Shown piece by piece: positions 1 through 8,526 of a stretch of 64,000 nt of DNA (the first letter of the stretch is position 1; every line of letters begins with the position of its first letter). The position numbers and the translations under genes are program-made. A model generated the notes under the pieces. The model was given only the letters and a program-made list of their open reading frames with translations, was not told the origin of the DNA and did no database searches. Source of the stretch: Sphingomonas citri (GTDB lineage: Bacteria > Pseudomonadota > Alphaproteobacteria > Sphingomonadales > Sphingomonadaceae); the NCBI RefSeq assembly GCF_019429485.1, contig NZ_JAHXZN010000001.1:248001-312000 (forward strand). The letters are read 5' to 3'.

Positions 1-1
1 G

Positions 2-100
2 GCCGAGCTCGCCCCACTTTACGTCGCCCTGGCGGAGGACGGGACCAGCTTCTCCACCGGCACCGCGGTGGGCGCGCACGGCGGCAAGGGCAATCCATGA
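2..100 (+). CDS. C-terminal end of an SDR-family oxidoreductase (partial)
   Basis: The window opens inside a reading frame that ends at TGA 98-100. About 32 residues are visible. They contain a stretch like the C-terminus of classical short-chain dehydrogenases (PLYVALA, then a TG..VGAHGG segment), where the last strand ends in a Gly-rich 'G-GG' motif. The catalytic and cofactor motifs lie outside the window, so substrate cannot be inferred. It precedes another dehydrogenase group on the same strand. The family call is moderate because only the tail can be seen. Confidence 0.5.
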   Translation, partial: AELAPLYVALAEDGTSFSTGTAVGAHGGKGNP

Positions 101-141
101 GACGAGCTGATTGAGTTAGATCAAGTCGTTGATTTTAGCGA

Positions 142-167
142 GGAACACAACGCGATAGCGCGCGCTT
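142..167 (+). promoter_or_regulatory. Candidate EcfG-type general-stress promoter
   Basis: GGAAC at 142-146 is followed after 17 bases by GCTT, close to the alphaproteobacterial EcfG consensus (GGAAC, 16-17 bases, CGTT). It lies 31 bases before the first gene of an SRPBCC, dehydrogenase, SDR group of a type often stress-induced in sphingomonads. The -10 element is imperfect, so this is only a candidate. Confidence 0.22.
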
Positions 168-197
168 GGTGGGGCAGCAGATACGAAGGAGCCCGTG

Positions 198-788
198 ATG
201 GCCGACCAGCTGCTCCACCAGCAGTCCGACGATGCCCCCCTCGCCACCTCGAAACAGCGCGACGCGGTCGAGCGCGCCAAGGCGTCGATCCCCGAGGCGA
301 GCGGTACGCAGATCACCGCGCGCGCGGTGACGATCAACCGCCCGGTCGAGGAGGTTTATGCCTACTTCCGCGACTTCGCGAACTTGCCCAGCTTCATGGA
401 GAATGTCGAGCGTATCGACGTGCTCGACCGGCAACGCTCGCACTGGGTCGTGAAGGCGCCGGCAGGCGGCACGGTCGAGTGGGACGCGCGGCTCACCGCG
501 GAGGAGGAGAACAAGCTCCTCGCCTGGACGAGCGAGGGCGGCGCGGAGGTGCCCAACTCGGGCCGGGTCGAGTTCCACGACGCCGGCACCCGGGGCACCG
601 TGTTGGTCGCGACGATCCTCTACGACCCGCCCGGCGGCGTGATCGGCAAGGTGATCGCCAAGATGTTCCAGCGCGAGCCCGCGATCCAGGCACGCCGCGA
701 CCTGCGCCGGCTCAAGCAGCTGCTCGAGACCGGGGAGATCGCCACGCCCGCGATGAACCGCCAGCAATATGAGGAGATGGGGCTGTGA
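198..788 (+). CDS. SRPBCC-family (polyketide cyclase/dehydrase-like) protein
   Basis: This 196-residue protein has a START-like SRPBCC fold from about residue 40 to 185. The family's N-terminal strand and helix are visible ([19 protein letters not shown]), followed by the W.V..P.G..V.WDA segment. Members bind a hydrophobic ligand in a central cavity; the ligand here is unknown. ATG 198 is preferred over the overlapping GTG 195 because a GAAGGA ribosome-binding site at 185-190 sits 7 bases upstream. The stop overlaps the next gene by 4 bases (GTGA), implying co-translation with the dehydrogenase. Confidence 0.8.
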   Translation: MADQLLHQQSDDAPLATSKQRDAVERAKASIPEASGTQITARAVTINRPVEEVYAYFRDFANLPSFMENVERIDVLDRQRSHWVVKAPAGGTVEWDARLTAEEENKLLAWTSEGGAEVPNSGRVEFHDAGTRGTVLVATILYDPPGGVIGKVIAKMFQREPAIQARRDLRRLKQLLETGEIATPAMNRQQYEEMGL

Positions 789-1963
789 AGGCGATCGCCT
801 GGCATGGCAAGCATGACGTCCGCGTCGACACGGTCGACGATCCCGGCATCGTCAACCCGCGCGACTGCGTCATCAAGGTGACCTCCACCGCGATCTGCGG
901 CTCGGACCTCCACCTCTACGACGGCTATATCCCGACGATGCAGTCGGGCGACGTGCTCGGCCACGAGTTCATGGGCGAGGTGGTCGAGGTAGGCCCCAAG
1001 TCGACGCTGAAGAAGGGGCAGCGCGTGGTGGTGCCCTTCACCATCTCGTGTGGCAGCTGCTATCACTGCTCGAAGCATCAATATTCCGCCTGCGACAACG
1101 GTCTGCCCGCCGACAATCAGGACATCGCGCAGGAGCTGTACGGCCAGCCCATGGCCGGGCTGTTCGGCTACAGCCACATGACCGGCGGCTATGCCGGCGG
1201 CCAGGCGGAATATGTCCGCGTGCCGTTCAGCGACGTTGGCCCGATCGTCATTCCTGACGGCGTGGAGGACGATAAAGTCCTGTTCCTCTCGGACATCCTC
1301 CCCACCGGCTGGATGGCCGCAGAGAACGCCGACATCGAGCCGGGCGACACGGTGGCGGTGTGGGGCTGCGGCCCGGTCGGGCTGTTCGCGGTGCAGTCGG
1401 CCTTCCTGATGGGCGCGGAGCGCGTGATCGCGATCGATCATTTCCCCAACCGGCTCGCGCTCGCCAAGCGCTTCGGCGCGGAGACGATCAACTTCGAGGA
1501 GACCGCGGTCTACGAGGCGCTGATGGTGATGACCGGCGGGATCGGCCCCGACGCGGTGATCGACTCGGTCGGGCTCGAGGCGCACGGTTTCTTCGTCGAC
1601 AACGTGCTCGACCAGATCAAGGCCTCGACCTTCCTCGGCACCGACCGCGCGCACGCCAACCGTCAGGCGATCATCGCCTGCCGCAAGGGCGGTCGCGTCT
1701 CGATGCCGGCAGTGTACGGCGGGTTCGTCGACAAATGGCCGCTCGGCGCCTTCATGGAGAAGGGGCTGACGCTCAAGACCGGTCAGACCCACGTCCAGCA
1801 TTACATGCCCGCGCTGCTTCAGGCGATCCTCGAGGACAAGATCGACACCGAGTTCCTGATCTCGCACCGGATGCCGCTGAGCGAAGGGCCGAAGGGCTAC
1901 AAGATGTTCCACGACCAGCAGAACGAGGTCACCAAGATCGTGCTCAAGCCCGGTCTGGACTGA
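785..1963 (+). CDS. Zinc-dependent alcohol dehydrogenase (formaldehyde-dehydrogenase-like)
   Basis: This 392-residue medium-chain dehydrogenase oxidises an alcohol or aldehyde adduct with NAD(P). Cys38 and the pair His60-Glu61 ([12 protein letters not shown]) match the catalytic zinc site. Cys89, Cys92, Cys95 and Cys103 match the structural zinc lobe. GCGPVG at about 194-199 is the Rossmann nucleotide loop. The long insertion after the structural zinc lobe resembles glutathione-independent formaldehyde dehydrogenases, but the substrate is not proven. GTG 785 overlaps the upstream stop. The following SDR starts 13 bases after the stop, so the three genes look like one operon. Confidence 0.85.
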   Translation: MKAIAWHGKHDVRVDTVDDPGIVNPRDCVIKVTSTAICGSDLHLYDGYIPTMQSGDVLGHEFMGEVVEVGPKSTLKKGQRVVVPFTISCGSCYHCSKHQYSACDNGLPADNQDIAQELYGQPMAGLFGYSHMTGGYAGGQAEYVRVPFSDVGPIVIPDGVEDDKVLFLSDILPTGWMAAENADIEPGDTVAVWGCGPVGLFAVQSAFLMGAERVIAIDHFPNRLALAKRFGAETINFEETAVYEALMVMTGGIGPDAVIDSVGLEAHGFFVDNVLDQIKASTFLGTDRAHANRQAIIACRKGGRVSMPAVYGGFVDKWPLGAFMEKGLTLKTGQTHVQHYMPALLQAILEDKIDTEFLISHRMPLSEGPKGYKMFHDQQNEVTKIVLKPGLD

Positions 1964-1975
1964 GGAGAGACAGAC

Positions 1976-2761
1976 ATGGCGGACAAATTCGCGATCATCA
2001 CCGGCGCTTCCACCGGCATCGGTTTCGAGCTGGCAACACTCGCGGCGCAGGACGGCTACGACATCCTCGTCGTCGCCGACGAGCCGCTGATCGATGCCGC
2101 CGCGGCCGACTTCGAACAGTTCGGCACGCACGTCAGCTCGGTCGAGGCCGATCTCGCGACGATCGGCGGCGTCGACCAGTTGCTTGCCGCGGCGAGCGGA
2201 CGGCCGATCGACCTGCTCTGCGCCAACGCGGGCGTGGGGCTTGGCCGCGCCTTCCTCGACCAGGACGTCGCCGACTGGAAGCGTGTGGTCGACACCAACA
2301 TCACCGGCACCACCTATCTGCTTCAGAAAGTGTTGCGGCAGATGGTCGCGCGCGGCGACGGCAAGGTGCTGGTGACCGGCTCGATCGCCGGCTTCATCCC
2401 GGGCAGCTTTCAGGCGGTCTACAACGGCACCAAGGCGTTCGTCGACCATTTCACCGACGCGCTGCGCGACGAGCTCAAGGACCATCAGGGCGTCACCCTC
2501 ACCACGCTGATGCCGGGACCGGTCGACACCGAGTTCTTCGATCGCGCCGACATGATGGACACCGACGTCGGCACCTCGGACAGCAAGTCCGATCCGGCCA
2601 AGGTGGCGCGCGACGGCTGGGACGCGCTGATGGCGGGCAAGCACTCGATCGTATCGGGCTGGAAGAACAAGCTCCAGGCCGCGGCGGCGCACGTCCTTCC
2701 CGCCGAGGTTACCGCGCACATGCACCGCAACATGGCGGAACCCGGCACCGCGAAGGAGTGA
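1976..2761 (+). CDS. SDR-family NAD(P)-dependent oxidoreductase
   Basis: This 261-residue classical short-chain dehydrogenase has the cofactor motif TGASTGIG at residues 9-16, the NAG motif near residue 84, catalytic Ser136, and Tyr149/Lys153 in a Y-x-x-x-K arrangement. The substrate cannot be read from sequence. A ribosome-binding site (GAGGAGA) precedes ATG 1976. It closes the SRPBCC, alcohol dehydrogenase, SDR operon, a grouping often under general-stress control in sphingomonads; that link is inference. Confidence 0.88.
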   Translation: MADKFAIITGASTGIGFELATLAAQDGYDILVVADEPLIDAAAADFEQFGTHVSSVEADLATIGGVDQLLAAASGRPIDLLCANAGVGLGRAFLDQDVADWKRVVDTNITGTTYLLQKVLRQMVARGDGKVLVTGSIAGFIPGSFQAVYNGTKAFVDHFTDALRDELKDHQGVTLTTLMPGPVDTEFFDRADMMDTDVGTSDSKSDPAKVARDGWDALMAGKHSIVSGWKNKLQAAAAHVLPAEVTAHMHRNMAEPGTAKE

Positions 2762-2894
2762 GCGGGATCGATCGCGGGCCTGTCGCGCCACGTGGCCGCT
2801 CGACGTCATCGACCCGTCGCGTTTTGGGTCAGTTCAGAATTGCCTTCTGAGCGATGACATGGAAAACGACCAACTCCTTCCGGGGAGATAAGTA

Positions 2895-3143
2895 ATGAAG
2901 TTCGGTAAGTATCTGGTCGCGGCCGCTGCCGCCTCGCTCGCGGTCGCTCCGGCGGTCGCGGCGCCGGCGAACCCGGCGGCGAGCCTGTCGGTCGCCAAGT
3001 CGGCTCGCGCCGGCACGACGACCTCGAAGGACAGCAAGGCGCTCGCGGGCGGCGGGCTGATCGTGGCGGCCGTGGCCGCCGCGGCGGTCGTCGCCGGCAT
3101 CATCATCATCGCCGACGATGGCGACGACTCGGACAGCAACTGA
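2895..3143 (+). CDS. Small exported or membrane-anchored protein of unknown function
   Basis: The 82-residue product has a Lys-containing N-terminus and an Ala-rich signal-like segment (residues 5-25), a polar middle, and a second hydrophobic segment (about 51-73, ending in VAGIIIIA). It ends in an acidic tail rich in Asp and Ser. GGGGAG lies just upstream of ATG 2895, and a strong terminator follows, so it may be transcribed alone. No function can be assigned. Proteins with this layout (signal peptide, Gly/Ala-rich membrane segment, acidic tail) are common in sphingomonads. Confidence 0.65.
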   Translation: MKFGKYLVAAAAASLAVAPAVAAPANPAASLSVAKSARAGTTTSKDSKALAGGGLIVAAVAAAAVVAGIIIIADDGDDSDSN

Positions 3144-3167
3144 GCTGACCGATCGCGTGATGCGGAA

Positions 3168-3198
3168 GGGGAGTGCCCAGCCGGGCGCTCCCCTTTTT
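3168..3198 (+). terminator. Rho-independent terminator
   Basis: GGGGAG.GCCC at 3168-3178 pairs with GGGC.CTCCCC ending at 3193 and is followed by TTTTT (3194-3198). It ends the small exported gene and lies just before the convergent opgH stop. Confidence 0.85.
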
Positions 3199-3208
3199 CG
3201 TGGCACGT

Positions 3209-5026
3209 TCAGGTGCCGCGACCGGCCCTACCCTCGAGGATCGGCAGCGGCTGCGGCTCGGGCACACCGACGTCGGTCAGGAAAAGACGACCCGCGCCGG
3301 CGCGCCGCCCCCAGCGCTCGCTCGCGGTCCACTGCACGATAAGCGGCGACAGCAGCAGCCCGAGCGTGACCGGCGCGAGCCACAAGGCGGTGAGCGGCAT
3401 CAGCGGCGTCAGCGCGAGCAGCAGCACGCCCAGCCCGAGATGCCAGCGGTAGCGCGGCAGGATCGCCGCCATGGCGAGCGAGTCGCCGCGACGGTTCTGC
3501 GGCTGCCACTCCGCGCGGCGCTGTCGCGTGATGCCGATCAGGTCGATCGTCTGGGTCAGCGCGATCGCGGGGGCCGCCAGCGTCGAGAGCGGCACGTCGA
3601 GCGCGACCGAGCGCAGGATCGCGCCCGTCCCGCCCATCGATCGCCGCAGCCGGACGTCGGCGATGGCGTTGAGCACGCCGAGCAGCTTGGGGCCGAACAG
3701 CAGCGCCAGCGTGACGAACAGAACGGTGCCGGTCGAATCGCCTGACATCAGCCCGCGCTCGCCGCGCACCGCCTGCACCACGCTCACCGTGATCAGCAGC
3801 AGCCACAGCGGCGAAGCGAGATAGCCCGCCGCGCCGAGCAGCAGTTGCAGCCGGTTGATCCAATGGAAGCCCGATGCGTGCAGCAGCGCGAGGTGCTGGA
3901 GGTTACCTTGCGCCCACCGCCGGTCTCGCACCGCGGCATCGATCATCGTCGGCGGATATTCCTCGAACGTGTCCTCCGTCATCACCATGTGCACGCGCCA
4001 GCCGCGCCGCCGCAGCAGCGCCGCCTCGACGACGTCGTGGCTCATGATCGTGCCGCCGAAGGGGGGCTGGCCCGGCAGCACCGGTAGGCCGCAGCTCTCG
4101 GCGAAGGCGCGGACCCGGATCAGCGCGTTGTGGCCCCAGAAGGTCGCCTCGGGACCGGACCACCAGACCAGCCCCGCCGTCGCGATCGGGCCGTAGATGC
4201 GGCTGGCGAACTGCATCCAGCGCTGAAACAGCGTCCGCGCCCCGATTACCTGCGGCACGGTCTGGAGCAGGCCCACGGCGGGGCGACGGTCCATGATCTG
4301 CGCCATGCCGAGGATCGTCTCGCCGCCCATCAGACTGTCGGCGTCGAGCATCAGCATATAGTCGTAGCTGGCGCCGAAGCGGCGGAGCCACTCGGCGATA
4401 TTGCCCGGCTTGCGTCCCACATTCTCCGTGCGCCGACGATAATAGATCGCGCAGGCGCTGCGTCGCGACAGGATCTCCCAGGCGGCGAGTTCCTCCGCCT
4501 CATTGTCGGCGGCGGAGTCGCTCAACACGAAGAAGTCGAACGACCCCGCCGCGCTGGCGCGCTCTAGCGCGTCCGCCATATGCGCGAGCCGACCGAACAC
4601 GTCGGCGACGTCCTCGTTGTGGACGGGCATCAGCACCGCGGTGCGCCCCTGCAGCGGCTCGGACCAGCGCGGTACCGGGCGGAAGCCGGGGTGCAGACCG
4701 GTGGTCAGCACGACATAGCCGACGGTCGCGTTGATGAAGCCGAAGGCGAGCAGCGCGAAGAGCGGGAAGAAGATCGCGAGCAACATCGCGTCGGTCACGC
4801 CGATCCCGTCGCTCAGCACCGATTCCTTGAGCGAGGTGGAGGCGAACAGCGCCAGCACCAGCGTCAGCAGCACCAGGATGGCGCGGCGCGCGAGCACGTC
4901 GGTCGGCGAGCCGATCGCGCCGACGATAGGCGGCGGGGCCGACGGCACGGGTGGCGGACCGTCGAAACGCTGCTCGGGCATCGCGAGCGGCGCCTCGGGG
5001 GGCAGCCGCGGCGGCAGCGCACTCAC
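3209..5026 (-). CDS. opgH: Glucan biosynthesis glucosyltransferase H
   Basis: This inner-membrane family 2 glycosyltransferase polymerises UDP-glucose into the backbone of osmoregulated periplasmic glucan. At 605 residues it is shorter than the roughly 850-residue enterobacterial protein, mainly at the ends. Two membrane segments lie near residues 45-105, followed by a cytoplasmic GT2 domain with PVHNED, a D-x-D motif (MLMLDADSLMGG) and an acceptor-side RRWAQGN motif. Several further membrane segments form the C-terminal part. GTG 5026 overlaps the opgG stop by 4 bases (GTGA), so translation is coupled to opgG. Confidence 0.93.
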   Translation of the reverse strand: MSALPPRLPPEAPLAMPEQRFDGPPPVPSAPPPIVGAIGSPTDVLARRAILVLLTLVLALFASTSLKESVLSDGIGVTDAMLLAIFFPLFALLAFGFINATVGYVVLTTGLHPGFRPVPRWSEPLQGRTAVLMPVHNEDVADVFGRLAHMADALERASAAGSFDFFVLSDSAADNEAEELAAWEILSRRSACAIYYRRRTENVGRKPGNIAEWLRRFGASYDYMLMLDADSLMGGETILGMAQIMDRRPAVGLLQTVPQVIGARTLFQRWMQFASRIYGPIATAGLVWWSGPEATFWGHNALIRVRAFAESCGLPVLPGQPPFGGTIMSHDVVEAALLRRRGWRVHMVMTEDTFEEYPPTMIDAAVRDRRWAQGNLQHLALLHASGFHWINRLQLLLGAAGYLASPLWLLLITVSVVQAVRGERGLMSGDSTGTVLFVTLALLFGPKLLGVLNAIADVRLRRSMGGTGAILRSVALDVPLSTLAAPAIALTQTIDLIGITRQRRAEWQPQNRRGDSLAMAAILPRYRWHLGLGVLLLALTPLMPLTALWLAPVTLGLLLSPLIVQWTASERWGRRAGAGRLFLTDVGVPEPQPLPILEGRAGRGT

Positions 5027-6534
5027 GCCGGGTAGATCGGCACGAGCAAGGTCTCGCTCAGCGCCGCCTCGCCGCGCTTGAGATACAGCCGCACGTCGAC
5101 CGGGCCTGCGCTGGCGCCTGCCGCCGCGGGGCGGAGGTCGGCGGTGACACGCCAGCGGTTGCGCTGACCGACGACGGGATAGACCGCGCTGTGCAGCAGC
5201 GTACCGCGGGTGACGCCGATCTCGGCGGTGACCTTGCTGTCGCGATCGAGACCGGCGAGTGAGTCACCGACGAAGTCGACCACCAGCTTGCTCGCCCCCG
5301 CCAGCGCCGGCAGTCCCGGCCGGCCCGCGGCGCCGACCCACACGTCCGTGGCGTGCGCGGCGCGGTCGAGGCTCGGGTCGTCCGAGGTCCAGGTCAGGCG
5401 ATAGTCGAACTGGAGCCGCTGGCCCGCGCGCACCGGCGCCGTCGGGGTCCAGAAGGCGACGACATTGTCGACCGTCTCGCTGTCGGTCGGGAAGGCGTAG
5501 AGCATCACGCGCCCCTGCCCCCACGACCCGCGCGGCTCGACCCACAAGTTGGGCCGCTTGTCGTAGAAGGCGCCGTCGTCCTGATAATGGTCGAAGTTGC
5601 GGTCGCGCTGCAGCAGGCCGAAGCCGCGCACGTCGTCGGCGGCGAAGCTGTCGGTGGCGGGCTGCGGCGGGTTGCGCAGCGGCCGCCAGACGCGCTCGCC
5701 CTCGCGGCTGATCAGCGCGAGCCCGTCCGAGTCATGGATCTCAGGACGCCAGTCGGTCGCGCCGCGACGCGTGCGGTCGTCGTACCAGAACATGCTCGTC
5801 ACCGGCGCGACGCCGAGCCGCTCGACCGCGCGGCGCAGGAACAGCACTGACGAGACGTCCTGCACCACCGCCTTCGGATGGCGACTGACGAAGCGATAGG
5901 CACCGGTGAGGCTCTCGCCGTCCATCAGCGCGTAGATGGTAAAGCTCTGGTCACCCCCGCGCTCGATCCAGAACTCGGTGAAATTCGGAAATTGCTCGCG
6001 CGCCAGCCCGGTATCGACCGCGATGCCGCGCGCCGACAGGCCATATTGGTCCTGCGACCCCGCGCTGCGGAAGTAGGACGCACCGAGGAAGGCGAGCCAG
6101 TCGCTCTCGCGCCCCGTCTCCATCGCGCGGAAGCCCGCGAAGCCGGGCGGCGGCGAGACCTTGCCGCCCTCGAACAACTCGGGCGAGAAGACGATCGGGC
6201 GTGCGCGGCCGTTCTCGACCAGGTTGATCGCCACCGGCGTGACCGCCCCGTTGCCGAGCGGGAACAGCCGGATGCCGCCCGCGACGGTGCGATCGGGCTT
6301 GAACCGGATGGTACCGACGTCGTCGAAGTCGAGCGCCTTGGCCGCGGCGCTCTCGCGCGGCGGCTGATAGCGACGCTTAGCCAGCGCGGCGGCGCGCTGC
6401 TGCAGGATCGCCCAGGAGAACGGCGTCTCGCCACCCCCGCTCTGGGTGAGGCCGGGCACGGCCCAGGTGAGGCTGGAGACCAGCGAAGCGCCGCCGGCCG
6501 TGCTGATCAGGTCGCGTCGGGAGAAGTTTCGCAT
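5023..6534 (-). CDS. opgG: Periplasmic glucan biosynthesis protein G/D (Tat-exported)
   Basis: This protein of about 503 residues belongs to the MdoG/OpgG family, which acts in the periplasm on the nascent beta-glucan made by OpgH. The N-terminus MRNFSRRDLIS, followed by a hydrophobic stretch, is a typical twin-arginine signal, as in OpgD. I chose ATG 6534 because it gives a compact Tat signal; an upstream TTG at 6570 would add 12 residues without a visible ribosome-binding site. The body shows family features such as the F.YR.TW segment and a C-terminal beta-sandwich. It is co-translated with opgH. Confidence 0.9.
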   Translation of the reverse strand: MRNFSRRDLISTAGGASLVSSLTWAVPGLTQSGGGETPFSWAILQQRAAALAKRRYQPPRESAAAKALDFDDVGTIRFKPDRTVAGGIRLFPLGNGAVTPVAINLVENGRARPIVFSPELFEGGKVSPPPGFAGFRAMETGRESDWLAFLGASYFRSAGSQDQYGLSARGIAVDTGLAREQFPNFTEFWIERGGDQSFTIYALMDGESLTGAYRFVSRHPKAVVQDVSSVLFLRRAVERLGVAPVTSMFWYDDRTRRGATDWRPEIHDSDGLALISREGERVWRPLRNPPQPATDSFAADDVRGFGLLQRDRNFDHYQDDGAFYDKRPNLWVEPRGSWGQGRVMLYAFPTDSETVDNVVAFWTPTAPVRAGQRLQFDYRLTWTSDDPSLDRAAHATDVWVGAAGRPGLPALAGASKLVVDFVGDSLAGLDRDSKVTAEIGVTRGTLLHSAVYPVVGQRNRWRVTADLRPAAAGASAGPVDVRLYLKRGEAALSETLLVPIYPA

Positions 6535-6635
6535 GCGTAGCGAAACAGGCGACGCCCCGCTTTGTTGCAACGCCGCAGCGATGTGTCGACCCGGTAGGGT
6601 GACGACCGGAGTGGCGAACCGCGATGGTGGCGAAG

Positions 6636-6728
6636 GTGGGAGCCGGAACGACCCGCGGCGAAATCGTTGTGGCTGCTTCCGTCAGGACCTGACCAGGTTG
6701 GCGACGACCACGTCCGCCCGACTCCCGC
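6636..6728 (-). ncRNA. ffs: Signal recognition particle RNA (4.5S, small bacterial type)
   Basis: Read on the minus strand, 6638-6726 forms a long hairpin. Its outer arms GGGAGTCGG and CCGGCTCCC close the stem, and the conserved SRP core lies at the tip: CCTGGTCAGGTCC, a TGAC tetraloop, then GGAAGCAGCC. The tetraloop is the URRC type known from some alphaproteobacteria rather than the common GGAA. Length and core match the domain IV-type bacterial SRP RNA that binds Ffh. The exact ends are estimated. It lies between two minus-strand protein genes. Confidence 0.88.
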
Positions 6729-6768
6729 GCGCCATATGGCGGAGCCGGGCGGCGCAATCAAGCCCGCG

Positions 6769-7086
6769 TCAGCCGCGGACGCGGAAACACCGCTTAACCG
6801 GGCCGTAGCGCCCGTCCTGCCAGCGACAGACGGTGCGGCCCCGATCCCAGCCGCGGTCGCGGCCGTAGCCGTTCCAGCCGTAGCGCCGGCCGTCGCCGCG
6901 CCAGTGGCGGTCGTCGCGCCAGCGTCGCTCGCGATCCCAGCGGCGGTGGTCGCCGCGGTCCCAGCCGCGATGGCGGCCATTGTCGTGCCAGCCGCGATCG
7001 TCGCGCCAGCGCTGCGCCTCTGCCGCGATCGGTGCCAGCGAGGTCGCCGCGAGTACGCCGGCGAGGCCCATCATCATCCATCTCAT
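6769..7086 (-). CDS. Small exported Arg/Trp/Asp-rich protein
   Basis: The 105-residue product has a clear signal peptide (MRWMMMGLAGVLAATSLA, cleavage probably after AEA), then a low-complexity basic domain rich in Arg, Trp, Asp and Gly with repeated WRDD/WDRG units. A Cys pair near the end (VCRW, KRCF) could form one disulfide. ATG 7086 is chosen over GTG 7095 because GGAG lies 8 bases upstream. The composition is reminiscent of RcnB-like or other envelope-stress proteins, but no family is assigned with confidence. Confidence 0.65.
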   Translation of the reverse strand: MRWMMMGLAGVLAATSLAPIAAEAQRWRDDRGWHDNGRHRGWDRGDHRRWDRERRWRDDRHWRGDGRRYGWNGYGRDRGWDRGRTVCRWQDGRYGPVKRCFRVRG

Positions 7087-7141
7087 GTGCAACACTCCTC
7101 ACATGTCCCTGTGCGAGGACCATCGCGGAGTCGCGCTGCAC

Positions 7142-7453
7142 TCATGCTGAACTTGTTGGTAATCGAACCGAAAGCTTATCCAGTGCGGGGGTCAGCACGA
7201 TCTGGCAGGCGAGCCGGCTGGTGCGCCGCGCGTCGGGGGCGAGATCGAGCATGTCCTCCTCCTCCTCGCTGGCGGGGGGCAGCCGATCGAAGTCCTCGGC
7301 GGCGACGATGACGTGGCAGGTCGCGCACGCCAGCTCGCCGTTGCAGGTCCCCTCCAGCGGCTGGCCGTCGCGCCGCGCGACGTCGAGCAGCCGCTCGCCC
7401 GGCACCGCCTCGACCTCGCGCACCGCGCCGCCATCGGTGAACCGCACCCTCAT
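7142..7453 (-). CDS. 2Fe-2S ferredoxin (adrenodoxin type)
   Basis: This 103-residue electron carrier has Cys37, Cys43, Cys46 and Cys83 in the C-x5-C-x2-C...C spacing of ISC-type or adrenodoxin-like ferredoxins (CNGELACATC and RLACQI). ATG 7453 overlaps the stop of the upstream cysteine desulfurase by 4 bases, so it is the last gene of a three-gene operon. Ferredoxins of this type supply electrons during Fe-S cluster assembly or to redox enzymes. The operon context favours the first role, by inference. Confidence 0.88.
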   Translation of the reverse strand: MRVRFTDGGAVREVEAVPGERLLDVARRDGQPLEGTCNGELACATCHVIVAAEDFDRLPPASEEEEDMLDLAPDARRTSRLACQIVLTPALDKLSVRLPTSSA

Positions 7454-8526
7454 GCCGCGATCCGCTGCGCGCTGGCGGCGGCGTCGAGCCGGTCAAGCGC
7501 CGCCGCGAGCTCATCCTCCCGCGTGTAGCGGCCGAAGCCGAGCCGGATCGTGCTGCGCGCCTCGGCCTCGCTCAGCCCGAGCGCGCGCAGCACGTGGCTG
7601 CTCCGCCCCGAGCCGCTGGCACAGGCGGAGCCGGCCGAGAAGGCCACGTCGCGCACGTCGCTCATCAGCCGCGCCACGTCGACACCATCGCGTCGCACGC
7701 TGAGGTTGCCGCGATAGCGCGCCTCGGTCGTGCCGTTGATCGTCCAGCCGGGGAGCCGCTCACGCGCCACCTGCCAGAGCCGCTCGACATGGGCGGCGTC
7801 GGCCTCGCGCCGCTCGGCGAGCAGCAGCGCCGCCGCGCCGAAGCCGGCGCACAACGCGGGCGAGAGCGTGCCCGAGCGACCGCCCTCCTGGTCGCCGCCG
7901 TGGAGCAGCGGCGCGAGCGTCACGCCGTCGCGGATCCACAAGGCGCCGATGCCCTTGGGGCCGTACACCTTGTGCGCCGACACCGCGACCAGGTCGGCGT
8001 CGGCGGGGATCGGCACGCGGCCGTAACCCTGTACCGCGTCGCAGAGCAGCAGCGCGCCCGCACGCTTCGCCATCGCTGCCAGCGCGTCGAGCGGCTGGAT
8101 CACGCCGATCTCGTTGTTGACCAGCATCGCCGCGACCAGCGCCACTCCGGGCACGATCGCGCGCTCGGCCGCGGCGAGGTCGACCGACCCGTCCGCGCCG
8201 ACCGGCAGCACGAGCGAGTCATCGCGCGCCGCGACGCTGTCGAGCACCGCGGCGTGTTCGGTCGCGATCGTCACCACCCGGCCGGTCGGCGCGCCCTTGA
8301 TCGCCCAGTTGAGCGCCTCGGTCGCGCCCGCGGTGAAGGCGACCCGCCCCCTGCTGGGCAGCAGTGCCGCGACCCGGTCGCGTGCGAGCTCCACCGCCCC
8401 GCGCGCGGCGCGGCCGGGGCGGTGCGGCGAGTGCGGGTTGGCATGCTGATCGCGCAGCCACGGCAGCATCGCTTCCAGTGCCTCGGGCGCGAGCGGCGTG
8501 GTCGCCTGATAGTCGAGATAGGTCAC
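7450..8526 (-). CDS. Cysteine desulfurase family protein (NifS/IscS-like), copy 2 of operon
   Basis: This 358-residue aminotransferase class V enzyme would release sulfur from cysteine as a persulfide. The N-terminus YLDYQATTP is the family start. Lys186 in SAHKVYGPKG is the PLP Schiff-base lysine. Cys302 in SAGSACASG is the persulfide cysteine on the mobile loop. All catalytic residues are present, so it is predicted active. GTG 8526 overlaps the upstream desulfurase stop, and its own stop overlaps the ferredoxin start. Only moderate identity to its neighbour suggests an old duplication or different partners. Confidence 0.88.
   Translation of the reverse strand: MTYLDYQATTPLAPEALEAMLPWLRDQHANPHSPHRPGRAARGAVELARDRVAALLPSRGRVAFTAGATEALNWAIKGAPTGRVVTIATEHAAVLDSVAARDDSLVLPVGADGSVDLAAAERAIVPGVALVAAMLVNNEIGVIQPLDALAAMAKRAGALLLCDAVQGYGRVPIPADADLVAVSAHKVYGPKGIGALWIRDGVTLAPLLHGGDQEGGRSGTLSPALCAGFGAAALLLAERREADAAHVERLWQVARERLPGWTINGTTEARYRGNLSVRRDGVDVARLMSDVRDVAFSAGSACASGSGRSSHVLRALGLSEAEARSTIRLGFGRYTREDELAAALDRLDAAASAQRIAA

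Noticed and set aside
620..2809. Long minus-strand open frame opposite the dehydrogenase genes
   Set aside because: It is a mirror of the two plus-strand genes in high-GC DNA. Its Arg/Ala/Gly-rich composition matches no family and the plus-strand genes carry full motifs.
1360..2850. Long plus-strand frame spanning the alcohol dehydrogenase and SDR
   Set aside because: It is a second frame of the same DNA with non-coding composition. It crosses the intergenic space between two genes with intact motifs.
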